From contig NZ_JBFAPI010000025.1 in NCBI RefSeq assembly GCF_040676615.1, positions 1 to 64,000 on the forward strand: DNA of 64,000 bases, given 5' to 3'. This document shows positions 51,099 through 60,383 of this stretch, piece after piece. Origin of the DNA: Asanoa sp040676615. GTDB lineage: Bacteria > Actinomycetota > Actinomycetes > Mycobacteriales > Micromonosporaceae. The notes below the pieces were generated by a model that ran no database searches, was not told where the DNA came from, and saw only the letters and a program-made list of their open reading frames with translations. The number at the start of each line of letters is the position of its first letter. Position 1 is the first letter of the stretch. The position numbers and the translations under genes were made by a program.

Positions 51099-52076
51099 GT
51101 GGATACTGAAACCTCGCCGATCTCAAGCGAGCAGGTGGCCATGGCAAGCGACGACCTTGACTTCAGCGCCGAGCTGACCGACGCGCGAGCCTCCATCGTG
51201 CTCGACGCCGCGCGCCGGGTCGACGCCCTGTCCGGCCACCTCGGCGACGAGCACGACGAACACGACGGGCGCGACGAACCGCACGAGGCCGACACCACGA
51301 CCGACCAGTTCGGCGACCTGCTGCGGGGCCTGGCCGAAGACTCCGTCGAGTTCGGCGCCTACCCCGACGTGCTGCCGGTGCCGATCCTCGACCTGCCCAA
51401 CGCCGACCGCACGTCGGCGGCCTGGCAGGCGGCGCTCGACGAGGGCTTCACCTTCTGGTGGGTCCGGCTGCCGCTGCTGCTGTTCCCCCGCAAGGGGTGG
51501 GGGTTCACCCGGCTGGAGATGCGGCTCGAGTTCAACCCCGACGAGACCGACCCGCGGCGCCGGCCGAAGGCCTTCGACATCCTCCCCAACAGACGGTTCG
51601 ACACCCTGGTCGCGGCCGGTGTCGAGCTCAACGTGGGCGTCGGCGCCGACGGGCACTTCTCGGTGCGCACCAGCGACCTGCCGCTGCCGGGCGGCTCCGC
51701 GGGCGCGTCGGCGAACGTCGACGTCGGCGCGGCGGTGCGGCTCGACGTCGTTCCCGTGCGGTTCCGGATGGCGAAGGCCCGGGTCAACCACACCGCCGTT
51801 GGCCTGGAGAAGGTGTTCTGGCGGCTCGACGGCGCCGAGTTCTTCACCGAGGACCCGCCGCAACTGATCGTCATCGTGCAGGTCCCCCACGACGCGCCGA
51901 CCGTGACGATGTCGGCGGTCATGCGCGCCTACCGGCGGTTCGTCTTCTTTCCGGCCGGGCTGCAGGCCATGATCCGGCAGTTGCCGGCGGCGCTGCGCAC
52001 CTTCTTCGCGCAGGGCGCGCCGGTCGGCGCGACCGCGCGCTACGACCTGACCCCCATCGTGCGGCGGTCGGCGTGA
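51099..52076 (+). CDS. Unrecognised 325-residue protein, first gene of the CHAT-TPR cassette
   Basis: A protein of unknown family. The N-terminal ~65 residues are acidic and His/Asp-rich (LGDEHDEHDGRDEPHEADTT), probably disordered. The rest seems compact and beta-rich: FTFWWVRLPLLLFPRKGWGFTRLEMRLEFNPDE; FDILPNRRFDTLVAAGVELNVGVGADGHFSV; GGSAGASANVDVGAAVRLDVVPVRFRMAKARVNHTAVGLEKVFWRLDGAEFFTEDPPQL; a C-terminal helical region follows (MRAYRRFVFFPAGLQAMIRQLPAALRTFF). No signal peptide, membrane segment or cysteine cluster is seen. Starts: GTG 51099 or ATG 51141. Its stop overlaps the CHAT gene start by four bases (GTGA), so it is obligately co-translated. It might be a protease substrate or a regulatory partner; this is inference. 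Confidence 0.7.
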   Translation: MDTETSPISSEQVAMASDDLDFSAELTDARASIVLDAARRVDALSGHLGDEHDEHDGRDEPHEADTTTDQFGDLLRGLAEDSVEFGAYPDVLPVPILDLPNADRTSAAWQAALDEGFTFWWVRLPLLLFPRKGWGFTRLEMRLEFNPDETDPRRRPKAFDILPNRRFDTLVAAGVELNVGVGADGHFSVRTSDLPLPGGSAGASANVDVGAAVRLDVVPVRFRMAKARVNHTAVGLEKVFWRLDGAEFFTEDPPQLIVIVQVPHDAPTVTMSAVMRAYRRFVFFPAGLQAMIRQLPAALRTFFAQGAPVGATARYDLTPIVRRSA

Positions 52077-53479
52077 CGGCACTGTCGGTCGAGGAGTTCA
52101 TCATCCAGGTCGGCCGCGACCAGCGGGTCGTCGCGGAGTGGCAGCACGCCGGGTCGAGCCAACAGGTCTCGGGCGAGCTCGACATCGACGACCTGCGCCT
52201 GCGCACCATCGATGTGCTGGTCGACCTGCTGCGCAGCAACCAACTGGTGAAGATCCACGAGCTCAAGCTGCTCGGCGAGCACCTGTTCGTGACCCTGTTC
52301 GGTTCGTCGACGCTGCGCGACGACGTGCACGGTCGCAGCGGGCCCGGCGCGCTGCTGCGACGGGCGATCAAGGGCGACCATGCCGATGCCGAGGGCGGCG
52401 GGGGCCGCCTGCTGCGGGTGGTGCTGGAGATGGGTGCCGGCGCCGAGCGACTCGCCTCGTGGCCGTGGGAATACCTCTACGTGCCGCTCGACAGCCAAGA
52501 CCCCGACAGCGGGTTCTTCCTGGGCGAGAGCAAGAAGTTCATGCTGACCCGCAAGCTGCCGCTGGCGGTGGCCTCCCGCACGATCCAGGTCGGTCCGCCG
52601 CTACGCGTGCTGTTCGTCGTGCTCAGCCCCAACAACCTCGACATGATCGAGTACGAAGCGGTGCTGGAGACGATGCTCGAGTTGCGCGACGCCGACGACG
52701 AGACCCGCATCGACCTGCGGGTGCTCAGTCAGGGCCACGGGCCCGACGGCACGCCCTATCCGCCCGACGAGGACCTCGCCGTGCAGGCCACGTGGCCGTC
52801 GTTCCTCAACAGCGTCGAGCAGTTCGACCCGCACGTCGTGCACATCATCTCGCACGGGCGTTATTCCGAGGGGCGCGAGGGCGGGCCGCGCGGCCAGGTC
52901 GCGTTTCCGCGCGACGACGCGACCGCCGACTGGATCGCCGACCGCGACCTCGCAAACCAGCTCAACGAGAGCGGCAGTTCGCTGCGGCTGGTGTTCCTCC
53001 AGTCGTGCGAGTCCGCGGCGAGTTCGTCCAACGCGTACCACGTGATCTCCGGAATGGCGCAGTCGCTGGCCCAGAAGAACATCCCGGCCGTGGTCGCGAT
53101 GAACTTCAAGATCAAGAGCCTGCTGGCCAACACGTTCGCCCGGGCCTTCTACCAGAACCTCGTGGCCCGCAGTCCGATCGAGGTCGCGATGCACGCGGCG
53201 CGCCGGCAGCTCTACCTGAGCGGGATCACCGACGAGTCGCACCGCCGCGGCTTCGGCCTGCCCGTGCTCTACCTGCGCGAGTCCAGCCCGCTGCTCAGCC
53301 CGGCGATGCTGTCGCCGTCGTCGGCCACCGGCTCCGGCGGAGGCCGGGTCACCGCGCCCAGGGGTCCCGACAACCGATCGGGCGCCGGGCAACTGGTCGT
53401 CGACCGCCCGGGAGCCGACCGGCCGGATTCCGTCGCGTTCACCGGGAGGAGGCCCAGCGGTGACCGGCCTGTCGCCTGA
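52073..53479 (+). CDS. CHAT-domain caspase-like cysteine protease
   Basis: A 468-residue protein. The N-terminal ~140 residues contain an uncharacterised region; residues about 175-410 form the CHAT domain. The catalytic dyad is intact: His261 in VHIISHGRYSEG and Cys312 in VFLQSCESAASSS, each at the end of a hydrophobic beta strand as in caspases and separase. The loop IPAVVAMNFKI between the last strands is typical. The C-terminal ~60 residues are Gly/Ser/Pro/Arg-rich and probably disordered. Overlaps on both sides (4 and 20 bases) tie its translation to the unknown protein and to the giant TPR protein. Confidence 0.9.
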   Translation: MTALSVEEFIIQVGRDQRVVAEWQHAGSSQQVSGELDIDDLRLRTIDVLVDLLRSNQLVKIHELKLLGEHLFVTLFGSSTLRDDVHGRSGPGALLRRAIKGDHADAEGGGGRLLRVVLEMGAGAERLASWPWEYLYVPLDSQDPDSGFFLGESKKFMLTRKLPLAVASRTIQVGPPLRVLFVVLSPNNLDMIEYEAVLETMLELRDADDETRIDLRVLSQGHGPDGTPYPPDEDLAVQATWPSFLNSVEQFDPHVVHIISHGRYSEGREGGPRGQVAFPRDDATADWIADRDLANQLNESGSSLRLVFLQSCESAASSSNAYHVISGMAQSLAQKNIPAVVAMNFKIKSLLANTFARAFYQNLVARSPIEVAMHAARRQLYLSGITDESHRRGFGLPVLYLRESSPLLSPAMLSPSSATGSGGGRVTAPRGPDNRSGAGQLVVDRPGADRPDSVAFTGRRPSGDRPVA

Positions 53480-56400
53480 GGCTCCCCCGCAACCCGCGAC
53501 CCGCGGGCAGCACCTGCTGGTCGTGCCGATCCTGCTGACGCTCGGCCGGACGCTGGCGCACAACGGCCGCTACTCCGAGGCCTCCGAGGCATTGGGCCGG
53601 GCGCTGGCCGAGCCGGAGGACAAGCCGATCGGCGAGGTGCTCCTCGCGCTCGTCGACGCGTTGCTGGCCGGCGGCGACCGCGAAGGCGCGCTGCGGGCGA
53701 CCCTCGAACAGGGTCGGACGGCGCCCGGCGAGGTGCTGCCGGCGCTGCCCCGGCTCACCCCGTTGCTGCGCCCGGCGACCCTGCGGCCGATCGCCGACCT
53801 GGTGACCGGCGAGCAGTGGACCGCGGTCGTCGGCGATCCCGCGGCGCCGGTGCCGACCCGCCGCCGGCTGCTGGCCTTCCTGGTGCGGGCCCGGCTCGCC
53901 CTGACCGACCCGGCCAGCGCCACCGCTCTGCTCGACTCCGCCGCCGGCATCGTCGACGGTGACCAGGAGTTGCTGATCCTCCGCAGCGACTGCCAGTCGC
54001 GGCTGCGCGCGCTGGACGCGGCGGTGGGGTCGCTGACGGCCGCCGCGGCGCTGCCCGGTGAGTTCACCGCCGAGATCGAGTTGCGCCTGGCCCGCCTCTA
54101 CGAGCAGCTCGCCCGCCCGGACGACGCGTTGCGCCACCTCGACGCGGCCGAGCGGGCCGGCGACGGGTCCGCCGAGCCACCCGCGCTGCGTGCCCTGGTG
54201 CTGCTCCAACACGACGACCTCGACGGTGCCCTGCGGTCGTTCCTGGAGGCCGAGCGGCGCGCGCCCGACTCGGTCGCGACGACCTACGCCGGTGCGTGCG
54301 TCCACCTCGCGGCGCACGACTACGAGGAGGCGAAGGCGCGGGCCGACGCGGGGCTGACCCATCACCCGGGCCACAGTGGACTATCGTTCCTCCGCTTCCA
54401 GGCGATCGTCGAGACCGGAGAGGACGCGGCCGGCATCGAACGCCGGCTGTCCCGGTTCCTGCACCGGATGCCGCAGCCCGACCTCGACGAATGGGTCGAG
54501 CGCTGCGCCCGCGTCCGGCGCACCGACGACCCGGCGCTGCACTATTTCGTGGCCGTCCTCAACCAGGCGCTGCGCCGGCCGGCCGAGGCGCTGCGCGCCG
54601 CCGACACCGCGCTCGCGCTGCTGGCCACTCCCCAGGCGCCGGCTCCCGTCGAGCTGCCCGCGCGCCGGCTGCGCGCCCTCCTGTTGGAGCCGCTGCTGCC
54701 CGAGGAGTCGGCCGCGGAATACGAGCGTGCCGGCCAACTGGCCTTCGACCTGGGCTCACCGGACCTGTGCGCGCAGCTGCTCACCGCCGCCCGCGGCCTG
54801 GGCGAGCTGAGCCAGCTCTCGCGCTGGCTGCTGGCGGAGTCGCTCCAGTCGACCTGCTACGAGCTGGCCGAGCCGATGAAGATCGACCGCGAGCGGCTGC
54901 GGCGCGCGCTCGACGTGTGGGAGGAGGCCATCGGGCTCGAACTGCCCACCACGGACGCCAGCTGGGTCTACGTGACGCGCGCCCGGATCAGCCTCCACTA
55001 CGCCCGGCTCGCACCGGATCCGCTGTCCCGCGTGGTCGAGGCCGCGGTCTGGACGCAGTGCTTCGACGCGCTCTCGGTCGGCACCGAGGCTTCGGTCTTC
55101 ACGTTCGGCGCGGTCGCCGCCCTGCTCGGGATCTACGGCCTGCGCAACGAGCTGACCTGGGCGGCGACCAGGCCACCGCTGCCGCCGGGCCAATATCCAC
55201 CCACCGGCGACCTGCTGGCGACCGCCGCGGCCAACGCCGGCGAGCTCGACCTGATGGCCGCCGCCGTCCCGCTGGTCGAGCACGACGGCGACGTCAACCT
55301 CATGCGCGAGACGCGGGCCCGCCTGGAGGTGCTGCGCGGCGACGGGGCGGCCGCCCTCGTCGCGCTCGACGACGTGCCGCCGGACGAGCGCGACCGCGCG
55401 TTCCACGTGTGGTGGCGGGCGATCGCCAACTGGCTGGTCGGCGACCTCGACGCGCTCGACGAGACCCTGACCGGTGCACCGTCGGCGACGTCGTGGGAGG
55501 GCATCAGCGTCTGGATGCATCTGCTCGGCGGCGATCCACAGCGGGCGGCGCAGATCGTCGCCGGGCTCGGCGACGAGCAGAGCTGGAGCACCGACGCGAC
55601 CTTCGAAGCGGCGTTGTGCCGGCTGGCGGCCGGTTCCGCGGACGCCGCCGCCGACGAGGCGATCGCCCTGAGCCGGGCTGAACAGGGCCGCTCGTTCGAG
55701 GACGCCACCCACCTGCCGATGCTCGCCGGCATGCTGGCCCGGCGCTATCCGCACGCCGGCGCGGCGTTCGGCCGGATCGCCGCGGCGGGCGCGGCCCGGC
55801 TGCCGGACGCCCTGTGGCCGCTCACCCCGGAGGCCGACCTGGCCCATCTCGAGCGGATCGCGCGGTCCGGGCGAGACGAGGGCTGGGCCGAGCCGGCCCG
55901 GGCGGCGCTGCGCGCCCGGCTCGCGATGAGCCGCCGCGCGTGGAGCGACGCGATCGCCGGCTACCGTTCGCTGATCACCCATCTCGACCGGTTCCCCGAG
56001 GTCGAGTCGGGGCTGGCCTGGGTCCTCGCCGAGGTGCGGGCCGAGCCGGACCCGCTCGCGGAGCTCACCGAGCTCGAAGCCGCCGTCGCCGAACTGCGCG
56101 GCCACCCCTCCCGCCGCACCGAGTTCATGCCCGAGCTGACCCTCGGCGACCTGCATCTGCGGGCGGGCCGGCTGGACCGCGCCGTGGCGCTCTACGGGAT
56201 CGTGACGGGCCAACCGCTCACCGCCGGGCAGCATGCCCTGGCCTGGGCGCGGCTGCACCTGGTCGCGGTCGAGCGCGGCGACCGGGAGGCGGCCGACCTG
56301 CTGGAGCGGGCGCTGCACGATTTCCGGGTCGACAGCCGGGCGCCGTGGTTCGGCCTCGCCGCCACCCTGGGCGAGGTGATCACCGCCGCCGAGACCTGGC

Positions 56401-58394
56401 AACGCCTGCTCGCCGCGTGGGCGCCGCCGGCCGGCGAGACCGAGGGCGACCGGTATCTGCTCCACCTGACCGGCCGGTTCCACCTCGCCCTGCAGCTCGG
56501 CGTAGAGGGACGCGACAGCGAGTCCGAGGCGGAATACCGCGCGGTCCTCGGCGAGGAGCGGCGGGTCTACGGCGACGACGGCGTCAACACGCTGATCACC
56601 TTGCAGCGGCTCGCGGGCGTGGTCGCCGCGCAGGGCCGGTGGGACGAGGCGGAGGCGATGAACCGGACGATCCTGGCTGCGCGCACCGGCAGCCTGGGCG
56701 CCGACGACCCGGCAACGCTGGAAGCCCGGCAGGAGGTCGCCTGGACGCTCTACAACCAGGGCGACCTGACCGCCGCGGAAGCCGAGTACCGTGCGGTGCT
56801 GGAGGCCCGGCGACGCGTCCTCGGCGAGAACGACCCGGCCACGCTGGAGACCTGGCACAGCCTGGCCGGCGTACTGTCCAATCAGGACGACCTGGTCGCG
56901 GGCGAGGCCGAATACCGGGCGGTGCTGGCGGCCCGGCGGATGGTCCTCGGCGACAACGATGCGGCCACTGTGGACACCTGGCAGAACCTGGCCTACGTCG
57001 TGGCCAACCAGGACCGGTGGGCGGAGGCGGAGCCCGAATACCGCGCGGTCGCCGACGCACGCCGCCGCACCCTGGGAGACGACCACGCCGAGACGGCCCG
57101 GTCGCGGGCCGAACTGGCCTCGATCCTGGAGAACCTCGGCCGGCACCGGGAGGCGGCCGAGGAATACCGCGCGGTGCTCGCCCAACACGTCAAGGCGTAC
57201 GGTGCCGACGCACCGCAGACCCTGGCGGTTCAGCACCAACTCGCCGGCGCGCTGGTCAAGGGCGGCGAGCCGCAGGAGGGCGCGGCCGAGTTCCGCGCGG
57301 TGCGCGACGCCCGCCTCCGGGTTCTCGGCGACGACCATCCCGAGACCGTCCTGTCGGCCTACGAACTGGCCGCGGTCCACCACCTGCTCGGCGACTTCGC
57401 CGAAGCCGAGAGCGGCTACCGCGACGTGCTCGTCCGGGAACGGGTCATCCACGGCCCGGAACACCCGGACACCCTGATCACCTGGCACAACCTGGCCACG
57501 ACGATCAGCGAGCAGGGTCGCTGGGCGGAGGCCGAGGAGGCCTACCGCGAGGTGCTGGCGATCCGGCGACGGTTGCACGGCGACGCGGATCCGGCCACGT
57601 TCGAGGCCAGGTCGGGGCTGGTCAAGGTGCTGCTGGCGGCCGGGCGGTGGGACGCGGCCGACGCCGAGCTGACCAGCTTCGTCGCGGTGGCCACCCAGGC
57701 GTTCGGCGACGAGCACCCCAGCGTCCTGGCCGCCGGAATGGACCTGGCCTGGTTGCGGTTCCGGCAGGGCCGGCTGGCCGAGGCGGAGGAGCAGTTCCGG
57801 AGCCTGGCCGAGACCCACGCCCGCGCCTTCGGCCCCGACGACCCCGAGACCCTGACCGCCCGCGCCGAGCGCTGCTCGGTGCTGGTCGAGCAGGGCCGGT
57901 TCGACGAGGCGATCGCCGAGTTGGGCGAGGTGTTCCAGGCCCGGGCGCGCGTCTTCGGCGACGACCACCCCGCGGCGGTCAGCACCCGCTCGTGGCGGGC
58001 CGACGTAATGCGGGTGAAGGGCGACTACGCCGCCGCACTCGTCGAGCAGTCCGCGATCGCGGAGGCGTTGACCAGGATCCTGGGCGAAGACGACGAGCAG
58101 ACCCTGATCGCGCGCTACATGGTGGCGTTGAACCTGCAGGGGGCCGGCCGGATGACCGAGGCCGAAGCCGAGTTCCGCGAGGTGCTGGAGCGCGAACGCC
58201 GAACGCTGGGCGACGAGAACCCGAGCACCTACGACACCTGGTTCCGGCTCGCCGAGGTGCTGGCCGCGCAGGGCCGCCGCGAGGAGGCGCGGGCCGCCTT
58301 CCAGACGGTGCTGACCGCGCGCCGGAACCTCCTCGGCGACGACGACCCGGCCACCGACGAGGCCCGCTCGGCGCTGGCCGGGCTTGCCGATTAG
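53460..58394 (+). CDS. Giant tetratricopeptide-repeat protein, CHAT partner
   Basis: A 1644-residue helical-repeat protein. Residues 1-~1000 are divergent TPR/SEL-like helices (LALVDALLAGGDREGALRATLEQGRTAPG and many others). From ~1010 to the end there are about fifteen regular 42-residue units of kinesin-light-chain type (for example AEAEYRAVLEARRRVLGEND, followed by PATLETWHSLAGVLSNQDD), the TPR_10/TPR_12 class. No enzyme domain, signal peptide or membrane helix is present. GTG 53460 lies within the CHAT gene, 20 bases upstream of its stop, showing translational coupling. Likely a sensor or scaffold that holds the protease inactive or presents substrates; what it detects is unknown. Confidence 0.92.
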   Translation: MTGLSPEAPPQPATRGQHLLVVPILLTLGRTLAHNGRYSEASEALGRALAEPEDKPIGEVLLALVDALLAGGDREGALRATLEQGRTAPGEVLPALPRLTPLLRPATLRPIADLVTGEQWTAVVGDPAAPVPTRRRLLAFLVRARLALTDPASATALLDSAAGIVDGDQELLILRSDCQSRLRALDAAVGSLTAAAALPGEFTAEIELRLARLYEQLARPDDALRHLDAAERAGDGSAEPPALRALVLLQHDDLDGALRSFLEAERRAPDSVATTYAGACVHLAAHDYEEAKARADAGLTHHPGHSGLSFLRFQAIVETGEDAAGIERRLSRFLHRMPQPDLDEWVERCARVRRTDDPALHYFVAVLNQALRRPAEALRAADTALALLATPQAPAPVELPARRLRALLLEPLLPEESAAEYERAGQLAFDLGSPDLCAQLLTAARGLGELSQLSRWLLAESLQSTCYELAEPMKIDRERLRRALDVWEEAIGLELPTTDASWVYVTRARISLHYARLAPDPLSRVVEAAVWTQCFDALSVGTEASVFTFGAVAALLGIYGLRNELTWAATRPPLPPGQYPPTGDLLATAAANAGELDLMAAAVPLVEHDGDVNLMRETRARLEVLRGDGAAALVALDDVPPDERDRAFHVWWRAIANWLVGDLDALDETLTGAPSATSWEGISVWMHLLGGDPQRAAQIVAGLGDEQSWSTDATFEAALCRLAAGSADAAADEAIALSRAEQGRSFEDATHLPMLAGMLARRYPHAGAAFGRIAAAGAARLPDALWPLTPEADLAHLERIARSGRDEGWAEPARAALRARLAMSRRAWSDAIAGYRSLITHLDRFPEVESGLAWVLAEVRAEPDPLAELTELEAAVAELRGHPSRRTEFMPELTLGDLHLRAGRLDRAVALYGIVTGQPLTAGQHALAWARLHLVAVERGDREAADLLERALHDFRVDSRAPWFGLAATLGEVITAAETWQRLLAAWAPPAGETEGDRYLLHLTGRFHLALQLGVEGRDSESEAEYRAVLGEERRVYGDDGVNTLITLQRLAGVVAAQGRWDEAEAMNRTILAARTGSLGADDPATLEARQEVAWTLYNQGDLTAAEAEYRAVLEARRRVLGENDPATLETWHSLAGVLSNQDDLVAGEAEYRAVLAARRMVLGDNDAATVDTWQNLAYVVANQDRWAEAEPEYRAVADARRRTLGDDHAETARSRAELASILENLGRHREAAEEYRAVLAQHVKAYGADAPQTLAVQHQLAGALVKGGEPQEGAAEFRAVRDARLRVLGDDHPETVLSAYELAAVHHLLGDFAEAESGYRDVLVRERVIHGPEHPDTLITWHNLATTISEQGRWAEAEEAYREVLAIRRRLHGDADPATFEARSGLVKVLLAAGRWDAADAELTSFVAVATQAFGDEHPSVLAAGMDLAWLRFRQGRLAEAEEQFRSLAETHARAFGPDDPETLTARAERCSVLVEQGRFDEAIAELGEVFQARARVFGDDHPAAVSTRSWRADVMRVKGDYAAALVEQSAIAEALTRILGEDDEQTLIARYMVALNLQGAGRMTEAEAEFREVLERERRTLGDENPSTYDTWFRLAEVLAAQGRREEARAAFQTVLTARRNLLGDDDPATDEARSALAGLAD

Positions 58395-58403
58395 CCTGGC
58401 CCC

Positions 58404-59369
58404 GTGAGAGTCGTCGTCATCGGTGGCAGCGGCCACATCGGCACGTTCCTGATCCCCCGTCTGGTCCGCGGCGGTCACGAGGTGGTCAACATCAGCCGCG
58501 GCCGGCGATCCGGCTACGTCGACGACCCGGCCTGGCAAGAGGTCCGGCAGGTGACCGCGGATCGGGAGGACGGCTCGGGCGCCTTCCCCGACCGGGTGGC
58601 CGACCTTCGACCGGACGCGGTCGTCGACCTGATCTGCTTCGACCTCGAATCCGCGACCGCGCTGGTCGAGCGGCTGCGCGGCGAGACCGGCCACCTGTTG
58701 CACTGCGGCACGATCTGGCGCAGCGGCCCCAGCGTGAAGGTGCCGGTCACCGAGTCGTCCGGAACGCCGCCGATGGGTGGCTACGGCATCGCGAAGGCCG
58801 CCATCGCCGAGATGCTGCGGGCGGAGACCAGATCCGGCGGCCTGATCACCACCTCGCTGCACCCGGGCCACATCGTCGGCCCCGGCTGGCACCCGATCGG
58901 GCCGCTCGGCAACCTCGACCCCACGGTGTGGCGCCGGCTGTCGGCCGGCGAGCCGATCGATGTGCCCGGCATCGGCGCCGAGTTCATGCACCACGTCCAC
59001 GCCGACGACGTGGCACAGGCCTTCGAGGCCGCGATCGCCCGCCGCGACGCCGCCGCCGGCGAAGACTTCAGCGTGGTGGCGCCGTCGGCGCTGAACGTGC
59101 GCGGCTACGCCCAGATCGGCGCGTCCTGGTTCGGCCAGGAGGCGCGGTTGCGCCCGGTGACGTGGGACCAGTTCCGTGCCGGCACCGACGCCGAATCGGC
59201 CGAGCTCAGCTGGGAGCACCTGGTCCGCGACCACTACTTCAGCATCGACAAGGCCCGCGCGCTGCTGGGCTACGCCCCGGCCTACGAACCGGAGGACGCC
59301 GTGCTGGAGTCGGTGCGCTGGCTCGTCGACCACGGACAGCTCGAGGTCGCCAACCCGCTGAAGGTGTGA
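58404..59369 (+). CDS. NAD-dependent epimerase/dehydratase family protein
   Basis: A 321-residue extended SDR-like protein. MRVVVIGGSGHIGTFLIPRLVRGGHEVVNISRG is the Rossmann site; LLHCGTIWRSGP, PMGGYGIAKAAIAEML (Tyr-x-x-x-Lys) and FSIDKARALLGYAPAYEPEDAVLESVRWL are the typical downstream motifs of isoflavone-reductase/epimerase relatives. GTG 58404 begins 9 bases after the TPR stop, on the same strand, so it may be transcribed with the cassette, but it resembles ordinary metabolic genes and is probably not part of the system. Confidence 0.87.
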   Translation: MRVVVIGGSGHIGTFLIPRLVRGGHEVVNISRGRRSGYVDDPAWQEVRQVTADREDGSGAFPDRVADLRPDAVVDLICFDLESATALVERLRGETGHLLHCGTIWRSGPSVKVPVTESSGTPPMGGYGIAKAAIAEMLRAETRSGGLITTSLHPGHIVGPGWHPIGPLGNLDPTVWRRLSAGEPIDVPGIGAEFMHHVHADDVAQAFEAAIARRDAAAGEDFSVVAPSALNVRGYAQIGASWFGQEARLRPVTWDQFRAGTDAESAELSWEHLVRDHYFSIDKARALLGYAPAYEPEDAVLESVRWLVDHGQLEVANPLKV

Positions 59370-59372
59370 GCG

Positions 59373-60383
59373 TCAGGCCGCCGTCGCCGCTCCGATCCGC
59401 TCGGAGAACTCGACCAGGCGGTTGGCGAAGCCCCACTCGTTGTCGTACCAGCCGAGGACCTTGACCTGGTTGCCGACCGCCTCGGTCAAGGGTGCGTCGA
59501 AGATCGAGGAGTACGGGTTGCCGACGATGTCGGCCGAGACCAGGGGCGCCTCGGAGTACTGCAGATAGTGGCGCAGCCGCTCAGACGCGGCGGCCTCGCG
59601 GAACGCCGCGTTGACCTCGTCGACGCCGGCGCGCCGCCGCAGGACCACGGTGAGGTCGGTGATCGAGCCGACCGGGACCGGAACGCGCAGCGCCGCGCCG
59701 GTGAGCCGGCCGTCGAGTTCCGGGATCACCTTGCCGATCGCCTTCGCGGCGCCCGACGACGTCGGGATGGTCGAGACGGCGGCGGCGCGGGCGCGGCGCA
59801 GGTCCGAGTGTGGCGCGTCGTGCAGCCGCTGGTCGCCCGTGTAGGCGTGGATCGTGGTCATCAGCCCCGATTCGATGCCGAACGCGTCGTTGAGCACCTT
59901 CGCCAGCGGGGCCAGCGAGTTCGTGGTGCACGAGCCGTTGGAGAAGACGTCGTGGCTGTCCGGGTCGAGCCGGTCGTCGTTGACCCCGAGCACGACCGTG
60001 GGGACCTCGCCCTTCGCCGGCGCCGAGACGACGACCTTCCGCGCGCCGCCCTTGAGGTGGGCGGCCGCGGCGACGCCGTCGGTGAAGTGGCCGGTCGACT
60101 CGATGACCACGTCGGCGCCGGCGTCACCCCAGGCGATGGCGGCCGGGTCGGACTGCGCGAAGACCGTGATGCGCCGGCCCCGCACCGTGATCGCGTCGCC
60201 GTCGACGGCGACACCGTCGAGGTGGCCGGAGATGGAGTCCCATTCGAGCAGGGTGGCCAGCGTGCGCGCGTCGGTGAGGTCGTTGACCGCGACCACCTCG
60301 ACGTCGGCGTCGCTGGCCAGGGCCGCGCGCAGGTAGCTGCGCCCGATCCGGCCGAACCCGTTGATGCCGATGCGTACCGTCAT
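59373..60383 (-). CDS. gap: Glyceraldehyde-3-phosphate dehydrogenase, TetR-linked isozyme
   Basis: A 336-residue GAPDH converting glyceraldehyde 3-phosphate to 1,3-bisphosphoglycerate with NAD. INGFGRIGRSYLRA binds cofactor; the catalytic Cys152 lies in SNGSCTTN (usually SNASCTTN) and His179 in TIHAYTGDQ; GWYDNEWGFANRLVE closes the protein. ATG 60383 overlaps the stop of the upstream TetR gene by four bases. It is not beside pgk or tpi, so it is a separate, regulated copy; main glycolytic GAPDH is probably elsewhere. Confidence 0.94.
   Translation of the reverse strand: MTVRIGINGFGRIGRSYLRAALASDADVEVVAVNDLTDARTLATLLEWDSISGHLDGVAVDGDAITVRGRRITVFAQSDPAAIAWGDAGADVVIESTGHFTDGVAAAAHLKGGARKVVVSAPAKGEVPTVVLGVNDDRLDPDSHDVFSNGSCTTNSLAPLAKVLNDAFGIESGLMTTIHAYTGDQRLHDAPHSDLRRARAAAVSTIPTSSGAAKAIGKVIPELDGRLTGAALRVPVPVGSITDLTVVLRRRAGVDEVNAAFREAAASERLRHYLQYSEAPLVSADIVGNPYSSIFDAPLTEAVGNQVKVLGWYDNEWGFANRLVEFSERIGAATAA

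Noticed and set aside
51099..58394. Craspase-like (gRAMP with TPR-CHAT) CRISPR effector
   Set aside because: No gRAMP/Cas7-11, Cas1/2 or CRISPR array is present, and CHAT and TPR are separate proteins here, not one.
54756..59333. A 1525-codon open frame on the minus strand across the TPR and epimerase genes
   Set aside because: It is antisense to well-supported repeat and Rossmann proteins. Long antisense frames are expected in sequence this GC-rich, and its protein is low-complexity Arg/Gly/Val/Asp without motifs.
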